In this document: positions 7,087-14,828 of the stretch, in pieces
Layout: each line of letters opens with the position of its first letter
Position numbering within the stretch: the first letter of the stretch is position 1
Origin: Lutacidiplasma sp049802875
Lineage (GTDB): Archaea > Thermoplasmatota > Thermoplasmata > Lutacidiplasmatales > UBA184
Length of the DNA stretch: 18,244 bases
Reading direction: 5' to 3'
Assembly (NCBI GenBank): GCA_049802875.1
Contig: JBARNH010000008.1
Location: 1 to 18,244 of the forward strand
Notes under the pieces: model-generated
Database searches by the model: none
What the model was told of the DNA's origin: nothing
Seen by the model: the letters and a program-made list of their open reading frames with translations, nothing else
Made by a program: the position numbers and the translations under genes

Positions 7087-8874
7087 ATGTGCGGCATTGC
7101 GGGGTACATCGGGTCTCGTAACGCCGCGCCGATCATCCTCGAATGCCTGAAGCGCCTCGAGTATCGCGGCTACGACTCCTGCGGAATCGCCATCGAAGAT
7201 CACGGCGAGCTATTCGTTCGCAAGACCGTTGGTTCGATCGACTCCTTCCGCGAAGAGATCGCGGCGCTCGCTCCGACCGGAAGCATCGGGATCGGCCACA
7301 CGCGATGGGCGACCCACGGAAAGGTCGACGAGCGCAACGCTCACCCCCACCTCTCGTGCGATGGCGCGATCGCCGCGGTCCACAACGGGGTCATCGAGAA
7401 CGGTGACCGCCTTCGGGCGGAACTCTCCCTCGCGGGCCATACGTTCGTTTCCGAGACCGACTCGGAAGTGGTTCCGCACTTGCTCGAGGAGGAGATGCGC
7501 CAGGGTCGATCGTTCGAGCGCGCGTTCCTGGGGCTCCAGGAGCGACTTCTCGGGACGTATGCGATCTTGGCCGTCCACCGGGATTCCGACTCGGTCTGTG
7601 TCACTCGGAAAGGCTCCCCGCTCGTGGTGGGCGTCGGCGACGGCGAGTACTTCCCCGCCTCGGACATCCCGAGCTTCCTCCCGATCACTCCGCGCGTCGT
7701 GTACCTGGGCGAGAACGAATGCTACGCCATCAGTCCCAAAGGAATGGAGCGGCTGGCGCTCGAGGGAGACCGGGCCGTCCGCCTCCCGAGCGTTCCGTCT
7801 GCCCAGTCCGTGAGCATCTCGGCCGAGAGCATTTCGAAGGGCACCTTCGAACACTTCATGATCAAGGAGATCCTCGATCAGACCGGGACCCTCGAGCGCA
7901 TCATCCAGGGCGCGCCGCAGCTGATCGGCGATGTGGTGCCGACCCTCCGCAACGCTCGCGACATCGTGTTCGTGGGCGCAGGTACGAGCTATCATGCGTG
8001 TCTGTTCGGTCAATACCTCTTCACTGCGGCCGCCCGGCGGCACGTGGACGCCTACGTCTCCAGCGACTTCGAGCATCACGCGGACCTCCTCGGCCCCGGC
8101 TCCGTGGTCGTAGCGTTTTCACAGTCCGGAGAAACGCTCGACACGTTAGAGGCAGTCCACCTGGCCCAGGACCGTGGGGCGGAGACGATCGCGGTCACGA
8201 ACGTGGAACTGTCGTCGATGGCTCGCCTTGCACGGCGCGTGATCCCGCTCTTCTCCGGCCCGGAGCTCGCGGTCGCCGCGACGAAGTCGTACACCGCGCA
8301 GTTGGCCGTCCTCACGCTCTTCGCCCAGATGCTCGCGCCGGAGATGAACGGGAACGCGACCCAGCCCCTCTGGCAGGCCCGGGACGCGCTGTACAACCTG
8401 ACGTCGGAGGCTGCGCGACACCATACTCGGGAGGTCGGACGCGACCTCCTGGGGCCCCAGCCCGTGTTCCTCACGGGCCGGGGACGTCACTATGTCACCG
8501 CCCTCGAGGCGGCGCTCAAGCTGAAGGAGGTTTCCGGTCTCAAGGCCGAGGCGCTCCACGGAGGGGAGATGAAGCATGGGACGCTCGCCCTCGTAGAAGA
8601 GGGCACTCCCGCCCTCCACTTCTACGATACTCACGAGCTGGTCCGCACCGAGATCGCCGCCTCCGAACTGAAGGCGAGGGGGGCGCGCATCATCTCCGTG
8701 GGACCCCAGCCGCTGCCGAGCTCCGACCATCATATCCGGGTCGATGACGCCGGGATCGCGACCCCGATCGTCCAGATCATCCCGATGCAGATCCTCGCCT
8801 ACGAGCTCGCCAAACTGAAGTCCATGGACCCGGACCGGCCGCGGAACCTCGCGAAGTCGGTCACGGTACCATGA
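7087..8874 (+). CDS. glmS: Glutamine--fructose-6-phosphate aminotransferase (isomerizing), GlcN-6-P synthase
   Basis: This enzyme converts fructose-6-phosphate and glutamine to glucosamine-6-phosphate and glutamate in the cytoplasm, the entry step to UDP-GlcNAc. The 595-residue length is normal for the family (E. coli 609). The N-terminal Ntn glutaminase domain begins MCGIAGYIG, with Cys2 as nucleophile after Met removal, and has HTRWATHG (71-78) and AVHNGVIEN. Two SIS domains follow, with GTSYHA (299-304), SQSGET (345-350) and TKSYTAQ (399 on). Catalytic equivalents of E. coli Glu488, His504 and Lys603 appear as E481, H497 (in GEMKHG) and K590 (in LAKSVTV). It is first in a three-gene operon; its TGA overlaps the ATG of the next gene by 4 bp, implying translational coupling. 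Identification is firm. Confidence 0.97.
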   Translation: MCGIAGYIGSRNAAPIILECLKRLEYRGYDSCGIAIEDHGELFVRKTVGSIDSFREEIAALAPTGSIGIGHTRWATHGKVDERNAHPHLSCDGAIAAVHNGVIENGDRLRAELSLAGHTFVSETDSEVVPHLLEEEMRQGRSFERAFLGLQERLLGTYAILAVHRDSDSVCVTRKGSPLVVGVGDGEYFPASDIPSFLPITPRVVYLGENECYAISPKGMERLALEGDRAVRLPSVPSAQSVSISAESISKGTFEHFMIKEILDQTGTLERIIQGAPQLIGDVVPTLRNARDIVFVGAGTSYHACLFGQYLFTAAARRHVDAYVSSDFEHHADLLGPGSVVVAFSQSGETLDTLEAVHLAQDRGAETIAVTNVELSSMARLARRVIPLFSGPELAVAATKSYTAQLAVLTLFAQMLAPEMNGNATQPLWQARDALYNLTSEAARHHTREVGRDLLGPQPVFLTGRGRHYVTALEAALKLKEVSGLKAEALHGGEMKHGTLALVEEGTPALHFYDTHELVRTEIAASELKARGARIISVGPQPLPSSDHHIRVDDAGIATPIVQIIPMQILAYELAKLKSMDPDRPRNLAKSVTVP

Positions 8875-9422
8875 ACCGAGCCCCCGAGCAATCGGAACCG
8901 AGACCGCCCGACGCGGGCGGCCGGGGGGACGTAGAAGTTCGGCCCGCCGTAGAGTCAGACCTGGGCGAGATCGCCTCGATCGGAAGCGAGGCGTTCTCGG
9001 GCCTCCGTCCGGTCGAGGAGGGGCGGCGGTGGGTCGAGGCTTGCTGGCGCGCCGCTCCGCGAATGCAGTACTGGGTCGCGCTCACTTCAGGGACGGTGGT
9101 GGGGTACATCCTCTGGCTCGAGAAGGGGGGGTTCCGTCGGGACGCGGTCCTCGAGCTCGAGCAGGTGGCGGTGCGACCGACCCTGCGGGGCCAAGGGGTC
9201 GGAGAGGCGCTGATCCGGCGTTCCCTCGACGACTTGCGTCGCGCGCTCCGAGCGCGGGGTTCGCAGCTCAAACTGGTGGAGGTGACCACCGGAACGGAGC
9301 AAGGTGCCCTCGGGTTCTACGCCCGGGTGCTCGGCACCGAGGTCGCGGCGCGGATACCCGACTTCTTCCGCGGCGACGAGTGCATCCTCATCGCTCGCGA
9401 GCCGCCCCGCGTTTCCGCATGA
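8871..9422 (+). CDS. GNAT-family N-acetyltransferase in the glmS operon
   Basis: This 183-residue protein has an unstructured, charged N-terminus (~1-20) and a GNAT fold. Motif A is LEQVAVRPTLRGQGVG (96-111), whose RGQGVG is the acetyl-CoA pyrophosphate loop. A motif-B-like TGTEQGALGFYARVLG follows (140-155), where FY is typical of GNAT enzymes. The sequence alone does not give the acceptor; many archaeal relatives acetylate protein N-termini (RimI-like). Its place between glmS and a sugar-nucleotide pyrophosphorylase, with ATGA overlaps on both sides, makes glucosamine-phosphate acetylation an attractive inference, as in the eukaryotic Gna1 route. The start is set by the 4-bp overlap with glmS. 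Confidence 0.85.
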   Translation: MNRAPEQSEPRPPDAGGRGDVEVRPAVESDLGEIASIGSEAFSGLRPVEEGRRWVEACWRAAPRMQYWVALTSGTVVGYILWLEKGGFRRDAVLELEQVAVRPTLRGQGVGEALIRRSLDDLRRALRARGSQLKLVEVTTGTEQGALGFYARVLGTEVAARIPDFFRGDECILIAREPPRVSA

Positions 9423-10231
9423 CCCGCCCCCAAGGGCCGACTCGGCCCCTGTCCCCCCCCAGCGCGTCGCTCGCTGAGGTCGAGTGCGTCCTGCTCTGCG
9501 GAGGCATGGGCAAGCGCCTCCGCCCGTTGACGGACTCGATCCCGAAGGCCCTGGTCCCGGTCGCGGGGCGCCCCATCGTCGACTATCATCTCGAAGCGTG
9601 GCGGGTTGCCGGCGTGCGCCGCGCGACCCTGGTGACCGGCTATCGAGGCGATCAGCTGCGCGAACACGTCGGCGGGGGCGAGTCGTACGGTCTCCGAATC
9701 GAGTATGTGGAGCAGCCGGAGCCCCGGGGAAGCGGGGACGCTCTGCTCGTCGTCGCGGACCGACTGCGCGCAGACTGGACCCTGGTCGGTTACTGTGACG
9801 TGTTCTTCGGTCGTTCCCCGGCGATCTGGTCGACGTTGCTGTCCGATCGGACCGCGAAGATCGTCGGGGCCGAGGTTCCGGACGCCAGCACGTACGGTCG
9901 GCTGATCTCCGATGAAGGCCACCCTTGGCCCCACCTCGTCGCCATCCACGAAAAGGACGGCAATCCGTCCCCGGGACTCATCAACGCGGGGGCGTATCTG
10001 CTCCCTCGTAGGGTGCGGGAGATCCTTCGGTCCGTCCCGTTGTCGCCGCGAGGGGAGATCGAGCTCACGGACGCGGTGTCGGGGTTCGTCGCCGAGGGGG
10101 GGGAGATGCGGATCGTCCCGGTCGCGACCTGGACGGACGTCGGAACGCTCGCCCAGTTGGACGTCGCGACCCGGTTGGCGATCCAGGGTCCGGTGGGGGA
10201 CCCCGAAGCGGGGGCCCGCGCACGTGAATGA
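9419..10231 (+). CDS. Sugar-1-phosphate nucleotidyltransferase (NDP-sugar pyrophosphorylase), single-domain
   Basis: It transfers a nucleotidyl group from an NTP to a sugar-1-phosphate, releasing pyrophosphate. The 270-residue protein shows the family signature LCGGMGKRLRPLT (26-38), then PKALVPVAGRPIVDY (42-56), GSGDALL (105-110), GYCDVFF with metal-binding D127 in place of the usual GD, EIELTDAV (213-220) and WTDVGT (238-243). It ends after the catalytic domain and lacks the left-handed beta-helix acetyltransferase domain of bifunctional GlmU-type enzymes. The ATG at 9419 overlaps the upstream stop by 4 bp; upstream in-frame starts would intrude deep into the GNAT gene. Given glmS and the GNAT, UTP:GlcNAc-1-P uridylyltransferase is the likeliest role, though glucose- or mannose-1-P specificity cannot be excluded. 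Confidence 0.9.
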   Translation: MTRPQGPTRPLSPPSASLAEVECVLLCGGMGKRLRPLTDSIPKALVPVAGRPIVDYHLEAWRVAGVRRATLVTGYRGDQLREHVGGGESYGLRIEYVEQPEPRGSGDALLVVADRLRADWTLVGYCDVFFGRSPAIWSTLLSDRTAKIVGAEVPDASTYGRLISDEGHPWPHLVAIHEKDGNPSPGLINAGAYLLPRRVREILRSVPLSPRGEIELTDAVSGFVAEGGEMRIVPVATWTDVGTLAQLDVATRLAIQGPVGDPEAGARARE

Positions 10232-10356
10232 CTGGAGTCGGCGACTGGGCGTAGGCTTGATGTATAACTGAGTTCCCCCGGTGCCGGAAGGTGCGGTGGG
10301 ACGTGACGTCGAGGGTCGTTGCAGCACGTTCGTCCTCAGGCGTTAGACCGAGGTTT

Positions 10357-10377
10357 ATACACCAGAAATTTGTGTAT
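10357..10377. promoter_or_regulatory. Inverted repeat, candidate operator or second TATA site
   Basis: Perfect 6-bp arms ATACAC (10357-10362) and GTGTAT (10372-10377) flank a 9-nt AT-rich spacer, giving a 21-bp operator-like element. The left arm overlaps tttatac, a TATA-like string on the plus strand. It lies 99 bp upstream of the GT2 start chosen here. Confidence 0.4.
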
Positions 10378-10388
10378 CCTTTCCGAGA

Positions 10389-10409
10389 CAGCCGTGAGAA
10401 ATACGGCTG
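10389..10409 (+). other. Perfect 7-bp hairpin in the gap before the GT2 gene
   Basis: CAGCCGT (10389-10395) and ACGGCTG (10403-10409) pair perfectly across a 7-nt loop, gagaaat. There is no T-run after it, so it is not a classical terminator. It sits between the inverted repeat at 10357 and the TATA box at 10424, and may be a regulator site or a transcript leader structure. Confidence 0.35.
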
Positions 10410-10423
10410 CTGGGAGCGTGCGC

Positions 10424-10430
10424 TTTAAAT
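10424..10430 (+). promoter_or_regulatory. TATA box of the GT2 gene
   Basis: TTTAAAT is a good archaeal TATA core in GC-rich surroundings. It predicts transcription from about 10450, downstream of the first in-frame GTG (10443) but upstream of the GTG at 10476, which has a G-rich Shine-Dalgarno-like tract (10463-10470). This decides the start used below. Confidence 0.55.
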
Positions 10431-10475
10431 GCTAGGGGACGGGTGGCTAACCGCTCGCTTGCAGGGGGGGCGGAC

Positions 10476-11807
10476 GTGACCGGGACGAAAACAGGGCGTG
10501 CGGAAGGCCTGTGGGCCTACCAGGGCATCGACGCCGTGATCCTGCTGCCGACCCTCAACGAGGAGGGGGGGCTTCGGGTCACGGTCGAAGATCTCCCCCT
10601 GACCACCCTCAAAGGACGGGGTTGGAATGCGAAACCCCTCATTCTGGACGGGGGTTCGACCGACCGCACCCGAGAGGTGGCCGCGGAACTGGGGATCCCC
10701 GTGGTGCCCCAAGCGAGCCGGGGCAAGGGGGCGGCCATCCGAGAAGGGTTGGAGCTCCTTCGACGGCTCGGAGTACGATTCGCGGTCGTTCTCGACGCCG
10801 ACGCGACCTACCCCGGGTCGGCAGTCCTTCCCGCATTGGAGCTGCTCGACTCCGGCAGCGACCTGGTCGTGGGCGTCCGCCAGCCCGAGACCGACCGGCC
10901 CCGGACCTTCCGTGACGTGATCCACCGGGTCGGGAACGTGCTGCTCAATTTCGCGGCGAGCCAATACAGCCGCTCGATGTACCTTGACCTGACGAGCGGT
11001 TTCTGGGCGATCAACGTCCAGAAGGCCCACGAGCTCGAGCTGGCGACCGACGACTTCGGCATCGAGGCCGAGCTGTTCCTGAAGGCCCACCGGAACGGGT
11101 GGAACGCGAGCCAGATCCCGATCGTGTACCGGGAACGGGTGGGGCTCGCCAAGCTGCATGCGCTGCCCGACGGGATGCGTATCCTGCTCAGCATCATCCG
11201 TTACGGGCGCCAATCGCTCCAAACCTCCGCGCCCACCCTCGCCGAGACGCCCACGATCCTCCGAGACCTGCTCCTCACGGCGTTCATCAACGGCCATCAC
11301 GACGTCGTCCTGCTCTGCCCACCGGGTCTTCAACCGGAGGCACGGGCGATGGCGGACCGGCTGCGTCGTACCGGGCTCTTTCCCCGGGTCGTCGTCGGCA
11401 AACCCGCGAAGGATGCCCCCTCCCCTGCTCAAGGAGCCGCGGGCGCGGTCGCCACCGCCTCCCCGGGGCTCGCCGGGGCCGAAGGAGGCATCTCCGTACG
11501 CTTCGGGCCCCGGGGTCGCCTGCTGTACGTTACCCTCACCGGTGTCGAGCCCGCGGGGACCCCCGACGGGATCGCAGAGCCGAATACGGACGTCTCCAAG
11601 AGCGGGGCGTTCGCAGGTCGGGGCGCGGGAGCGCGCGCGGACTTCCTGGACCCCCTCCGAGTCATGGGCCACCAACTCGACATGAACCCCGTCGCGCAGC
11701 GGCGCCGATTGCTCTCCGCGAACCGGGTCGCGGTCGGGGAGCTCTCCGAGAAGGAGCTGACCGCTCTGACCGAGGCGCGCATCGGAAAGATGTTCCGCGG
11801 ATCGTAA
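10476..11807 (+). CDS. GT2 family glycosyltransferase (dolichol-phosphate mannosyltransferase-like) with C-terminal extension
   Basis: GTG at 10476 gives 443 residues; an in-frame GTG at 10443 would add 11. The catalytic domain (~1-250) has VILLPTLNEEGG (21-32), LILDGGSTDRT (55-65), VVLDADATYPG (104-114), the metal/nucleotide-binding acidic loop, and DLTSGFWAIN (171-180), followed by GIEAELFLKAHRNGW. This matches enzymes that move a sugar from a nucleotide donor to polyprenyl phosphate. No transmembrane helix is seen, so it is probably a soluble or peripheral type. From ~255 on there is an unusual extension of ~185 residues: a Rossmann-like stretch (DVVLLCPPGLQPEA, PRVVVGKPA), a low-complexity Ala/Gly/Pro linker, a beta-rich piece (LLYVTLTGVEP) and a helical end. 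I do not recognise the extension. Neighbouring UDP-sugar genes suggest a role in surface glycan assembly. Confidence 0.85.
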   Translation: MTGTKTGRAEGLWAYQGIDAVILLPTLNEEGGLRVTVEDLPLTTLKGRGWNAKPLILDGGSTDRTREVAAELGIPVVPQASRGKGAAIREGLELLRRLGVRFAVVLDADATYPGSAVLPALELLDSGSDLVVGVRQPETDRPRTFRDVIHRVGNVLLNFAASQYSRSMYLDLTSGFWAINVQKAHELELATDDFGIEAELFLKAHRNGWNASQIPIVYRERVGLAKLHALPDGMRILLSIIRYGRQSLQTSAPTLAETPTILRDLLLTAFINGHHDVVLLCPPGLQPEARAMADRLRRTGLFPRVVVGKPAKDAPSPAQGAAGAVATASPGLAGAEGGISVRFGPRGRLLYVTLTGVEPAGTPDGIAEPNTDVSKSGAFAGRGAGARADFLDPLRVMGHQLDMNPVAQRRRLLSANRVAVGELSEKELTALTEARIGKMFRGS

Positions 11808-12004
11808 GGGCCCCCAGGGGTTCGCCGAAGCGATTCCACCGCCCCCCCCGCCGGGGGACGTTCACCCCGGCCCGCCCGGGGACGGAGCCTACCGCGAGAC
11901 GTGACGGCGGGGGATCTATTCCACGACTCCGCGATGCGGGCGGCCCACCGTGCGACCCCGCGCGCCCCAGCGCGAGGGAGGCTGCGCCGCCCCGGGCCCT
12001 CGGG
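11808..12004. other. Convergent intergenic region
   Basis: This 197-bp GC-rich spacer separates the ends of two convergent genes. I see no T-rich terminator, strong hairpin or supported gene. Open frames through it on both strands have the Arg/Pro/Gly-rich look of GC-rich shadows. Confidence 0.4.
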
Positions 12005-12598
12005 CTAGTGGGCGCTGGCGCGACCGGAGGGCGCGGACGCCGGCTCCTCCGACTTCCCACCGTTCTCGATCCAGCCGAAGCGTTCGAGCTCTCGGAGGAT
12101 GAACTCGGCGGACTCGGCGGGCGTGAGCGTGAGCGCGTCGACCGTGATGTCCGGCGCCTCGGGCACCTCGTACGGGTCGTCGACGCCGGTCATCTCTTTG
12201 ATCTCGCCCGCGAGCGCTCTCCGATAGAGGCCCTTGACGTCCCGTTGCTGGCACACCTCGATCGGGGTGCTGACGTAGACCTCCACGAAGGGGCCGATCT
12301 CCGCGCGGGCGCGGGCACGAGAGGTCCGGTAGGGGGAAATCAAGGCGACGAGGGAGATCGCGCCGCACCGCGCCAGCACCTTGGCGACGAAGGTCACCCG
12401 GTGGGCGTGGGTCTCGCGGGACTTCCGGTCGAAGCCCAGGTCGGCGCTCAGTCCCTGGCGGACCTCGTCGCCGTCGAGCAGCTCCACGGCCCAGCCGCGG
12501 GCGCGGAGACGCGGCATCAGTTCCTTCGCGATCGTCGTCTTTCCCGCGCTGGGCAATCCGGTCAGCCAGAGACAAAATCCACGTCGCGGTTCTGTCAT
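12005..12598 (-). CDS. cysC: Adenylyl-sulfate (APS) kinase
   Basis: It phosphorylates APS at the 3' position with ATP to make PAPS, the sulfonate donor. The 197 residues fit a stand-alone APS kinase (~175-200). The Walker A loop is GLPSAGKTT (14-22; commonly GLSGAGKST). LDGDEVR (41-47) and ISPYRTSR (87-94) are family motifs, and VKGLYRRALAGEIKEM followed by TGVDDPYE (121-144) is near-diagnostic. The last ~18 residues are a Ser/Ala-rich tail. The start ATG lies ~29 bp from a TATA box, so the message is probably leaderless. No ATP sulfurylase or PAPS reductase gene is in the window; beside glycan genes the PAPS may feed sulfotransferases, which is inference. It ends in TAG. Confidence 0.95.
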   Translation of the reverse strand: MTEPRRGFCLWLTGLPSAGKTTIAKELMPRLRARGWAVELLDGDEVRQGLSADLGFDRKSRETHAHRVTFVAKVLARCGAISLVALISPYRTSRARARAEIGPFVEVYVSTPIEVCQQRDVKGLYRRALAGEIKEMTGVDDPYEVPEAPDITVDALTLTPAESAEFILRELERFGWIENGGKSEEPASAPSGRASAH

Positions 12599-12623
12599 GA
12601 GCGGGCGGCCATCTCCGACCTTG

Positions 12624-12630
12624 CTATAAA
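12624..12630 (-). promoter_or_regulatory. TATA box of the APS kinase gene (leaderless)
   Basis: On the minus strand this reads TTTATAG within gctttatagc. Its centre is 29 bp upstream of the A of the ATG at 12598, so transcription should start at or within a few bases of the start codon. No Shine-Dalgarno is seen before that ATG. Confidence 0.6.
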
Positions 12631-12779
12631 GCGGTCGTCGGGAACGCGAGGGCGGGTTCTCCCACCGGAGCCCTCTCCCCGTCTCGGGAGCCCGCCGGAA
12701 GTGAGACGGTCGCGCGTCCGACCCGGAGGAGGGTCTGCGCTCGTCCCGCGCTCCAAGCGCCGCGTCGACTCCCGGGTCC

Positions 12780-14582
12780 CTACGATCGACGGACCGTGGA
12801 AGCGATGAGCGCTGCCGTCGCGAGAGCCGGTGCGACCCCGGCCGTGAGCACCGTCAGGGTTCCGCCCGAGAGTCCGGGTAGGTTCGCCGCGTGGTCAGCG
12901 CTGGGAGGGAGGCCGAACGCGAGGACGTCCCCGTCCGTGTTCCCGACGTAGATGACCCCGTTCGCGATCGAGGCGGCGGCAAAGAAGGGTCCGGACGCCG
13001 TGTAGCTGTAGAGAACCTTGCCCGTGGTCGAGTTGAGCACGTTGAGCAGGTCCCCGCCTCCGACCACCACCAGGCCGTTTGAATAGACCGGGGCTCCGAA
13101 GACCTCGCCGGGCATTCCGACGGCCCATATCGGCGACGCGTTCACCAGCGGGTTGAACGCGCGGATGGACCCGGGATAGTGCGTGCCGTCCGGTTCGGGA
13201 ATATTGGTCGCATGACCCCCGATGTAGATCAGCCCGCCGCCGTAGGCATCGGGCGATACGGAGGTGCTCTCGGGCACGACGGCCGAGATATTGTCCTCGA
13301 ATACGGGCCCGGCGGCAATGTTCGCGCGGTCGAACGCGTACGAATAGCCGTTCTTGTTCGTAACGAACACCATCGGCTGCCCTCCGATCGGATTGATGAG
13401 GGTCGGCGTTGTCCCGAAATCCCCGTCGGGGATCTGTTCGTTGAGCGGGAGCGTATAGTGATTGACGAGCGCGAGAGTGCTCGCGTTCCACTCCATGAGC
13501 GAAACGGCGTACTCCGGCGTCCCCACCACGTACCCGTTGCCGGTCGCCGCCCAGACCGTATTGGTCGGGGCGTCGTACGACGGTGAGCCCCAGATGCTCG
13601 CGCCGCAGGAGCTCGTGGTCGTGTTGAACGGTGGGCCTGCGGTGTTGTTGCAGTTCACCTGTTGAGCGGGGTTGAGGTTGTCGAAGAAGTGCACGAGCTG
13701 GTGGGTGGAGAGCGAGAGCTGGTCGAGCCCACCCGCGACCTGGGGCGCGCCGCAGTCGCTGGCGACCCCGTAGTAGACGTACCCGAGGCTGGGGAGGACG
13801 AGCGGACTCGACCAGAGATAGTAGCCGAGAGAGGAGCTCCCGACGAAGTACGACCAGTTGACTTGCCCGTTGCTCTCGTTGAGCGCGTAGAAGCTACCGT
13901 CCCCGCCCCCGACGTAGACCAGTCCGCCGATGACGGTCGCCGACGAAGTGATCCCGTCCGACCCCTGGCCGACGGCGCAATCGGTGTTGGTCCCCAGGAA
14001 GGGAGACTCCCATATCTTCGCACCGGTCGTCGCATTGAGCGCATAGAAGATGCCGTCCCCACCGCCGATGTACACCGTATTGTTGGTGACGATCGGTTCG
14101 GCCTGGAGCGGGGCGGGGTCCATGGATCCCGTGTTGAACGACCAGAGCAGGCCCAGCTGCGGTGCGGTGGCCGAAGAGAGGTCGGACGCCGCGCAATTCT
14201 GCGAGTTTCGAGTGATCTCTCCCAAGTAGGTGGGCCAATCGCCGACCTGATCGCCGAGGCACACCGGGGCCGGGAGGGAGGATTGAGCCGTGGGCGTCGT
14301 CTTGGAAAGCTCCAAGGCGTAGAACGCACCGGCGACGACCAGCACGACGACGACGACCACTGCTACCACGATCACGAGCGTGTTCCGCTTCTTCGGTGCA
14401 GCTCGAGGAGCAGGCGGGGATTTTGCGGCGGGGGGAGGGGCCGAAGGAGCTGGGACCGGCGTACTAGGCGCCGGCTTCGGCTGTGGAGCGGGGGCAGCCG
14501 CCGGGGGTGCCGCCGGACTCTTCCGGCCCGCGCCGGGTTGATCTAGTTGGTCAAACTCGTCCGTCTCGTCCATCGCTGCCAT
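12780..14582 (-). CDS. Membrane-anchored PQQ-type beta-propeller protein
   Basis: The 600-residue protein begins with an acidic stretch (MAAMDETDEFDQLDQ), a Pro/Ala-rich linker (~22-65) and a strongly hydrophobic helix (~67-90) rich in Val. The rest is an extracytoplasmic domain of repeated PQQ-like blades: NNTVYIGGGDGIFYALNATT, GLVYVGGGDGSFYALNESNG, GVIYVGNTDGDVLAFG, each with the A-x-N-x-x-T/S-G turn typical of WD40/PQQ propellers. WPTYLGEITRNSQN near the blade start recalls PQQ-dependent dehydrogenases. A second C-terminal hydrophobic segment ends in RRS. Whether it binds a cofactor or is a structural or adhesive propeller cannot be told. ATG 14582 (or 14573) is preferred because the TATA-like box at 14616-14624 lies upstream of it but downstream of the GTG at 14639. 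It ends in TAG. Confidence 0.85.
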   Translation of the reverse strand: MAAMDETDEFDQLDQPGAGRKSPAAPPAAAPAPQPKPAPSTPVPAPSAPPPAAKSPPAPRAAPKKRNTLVIVVAVVVVVVLVVAGAFYALELSKTTPTAQSSLPAPVCLGDQVGDWPTYLGEITRNSQNCAASDLSSATAPQLGLLWSFNTGSMDPAPLQAEPIVTNNTVYIGGGDGIFYALNATTGAKIWESPFLGTNTDCAVGQGSDGITSSATVIGGLVYVGGGDGSFYALNESNGQVNWSYFVGSSSLGYYLWSSPLVLPSLGYVYYGVASDCGAPQVAGGLDQLSLSTHQLVHFFDNLNPAQQVNCNNTAGPPFNTTTSSCGASIWGSPSYDAPTNTVWAATGNGYVVGTPEYAVSLMEWNASTLALVNHYTLPLNEQIPDGDFGTTPTLINPIGGQPMVFVTNKNGYSYAFDRANIAAGPVFEDNISAVVPESTSVSPDAYGGGLIYIGGHATNIPEPDGTHYPGSIRAFNPLVNASPIWAVGMPGEVFGAPVYSNGLVVVGGGDLLNVLNSTTGKVLYSYTASGPFFAAASIANGVIYVGNTDGDVLAFGLPPSADHAANLPGLSGGTLTVLTAGVAPALATAALIASTVRRS

Positions 14583-14615
14583 GGGTACTTTCGATTCCTT
14601 GCGAGCGGGCCTCGG

Positions 14616-14624
14616 CTTATATTG
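14616..14624 (-). promoter_or_regulatory. TATA-like element of the propeller gene
   Basis: The minus strand reads caatataag. It predicts transcription starting near 14594 with a ~12-nt leader to the ATG at 14582. A second AT-rich patch, ggataaaagg on the minus strand (about 14650-14659), may be an alternative site. Confidence 0.5.
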
Positions 14625-14828
14625 ACTTCGCCGGACCACCCGTCAGGGTGCCTTTTATCCGAGATGCTCGCAGACGACTTCCTTGCGAGGCGCGCACCCA
14701 GAAAAGGATGGACTTCGCCATCGCAGGAAGGTGCCCCCCCTCGGAGGAATACGCGTGGGGGACCAGCAGTCCCGGGCACATTGCGGCGGATTCGAGCGCG
14801 GAATTCTCGGACCCGAGGCGACCGAAGA

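Noticed and set aside
10262..10275. Possible C/D box small RNA (tgatgt ... ctga)
   Set aside because: The C box is imperfect and the D-like box is only a few bases away, leaving no room for a guide.
10425..11675. Open frame of ~416 codons antisense to the GT2 gene
   Set aside because: The plus-strand frame has all GT2 motifs; the antisense product shows only mirrored composition.
11099..12808. Open frame of ~569 codons on the plus strand across the end of the GT2 gene and antisense to the APS kinase
   Set aside because: It overlaps two firmly identified genes and its product is Arg/Pro/Gly-rich without recognisable motifs.
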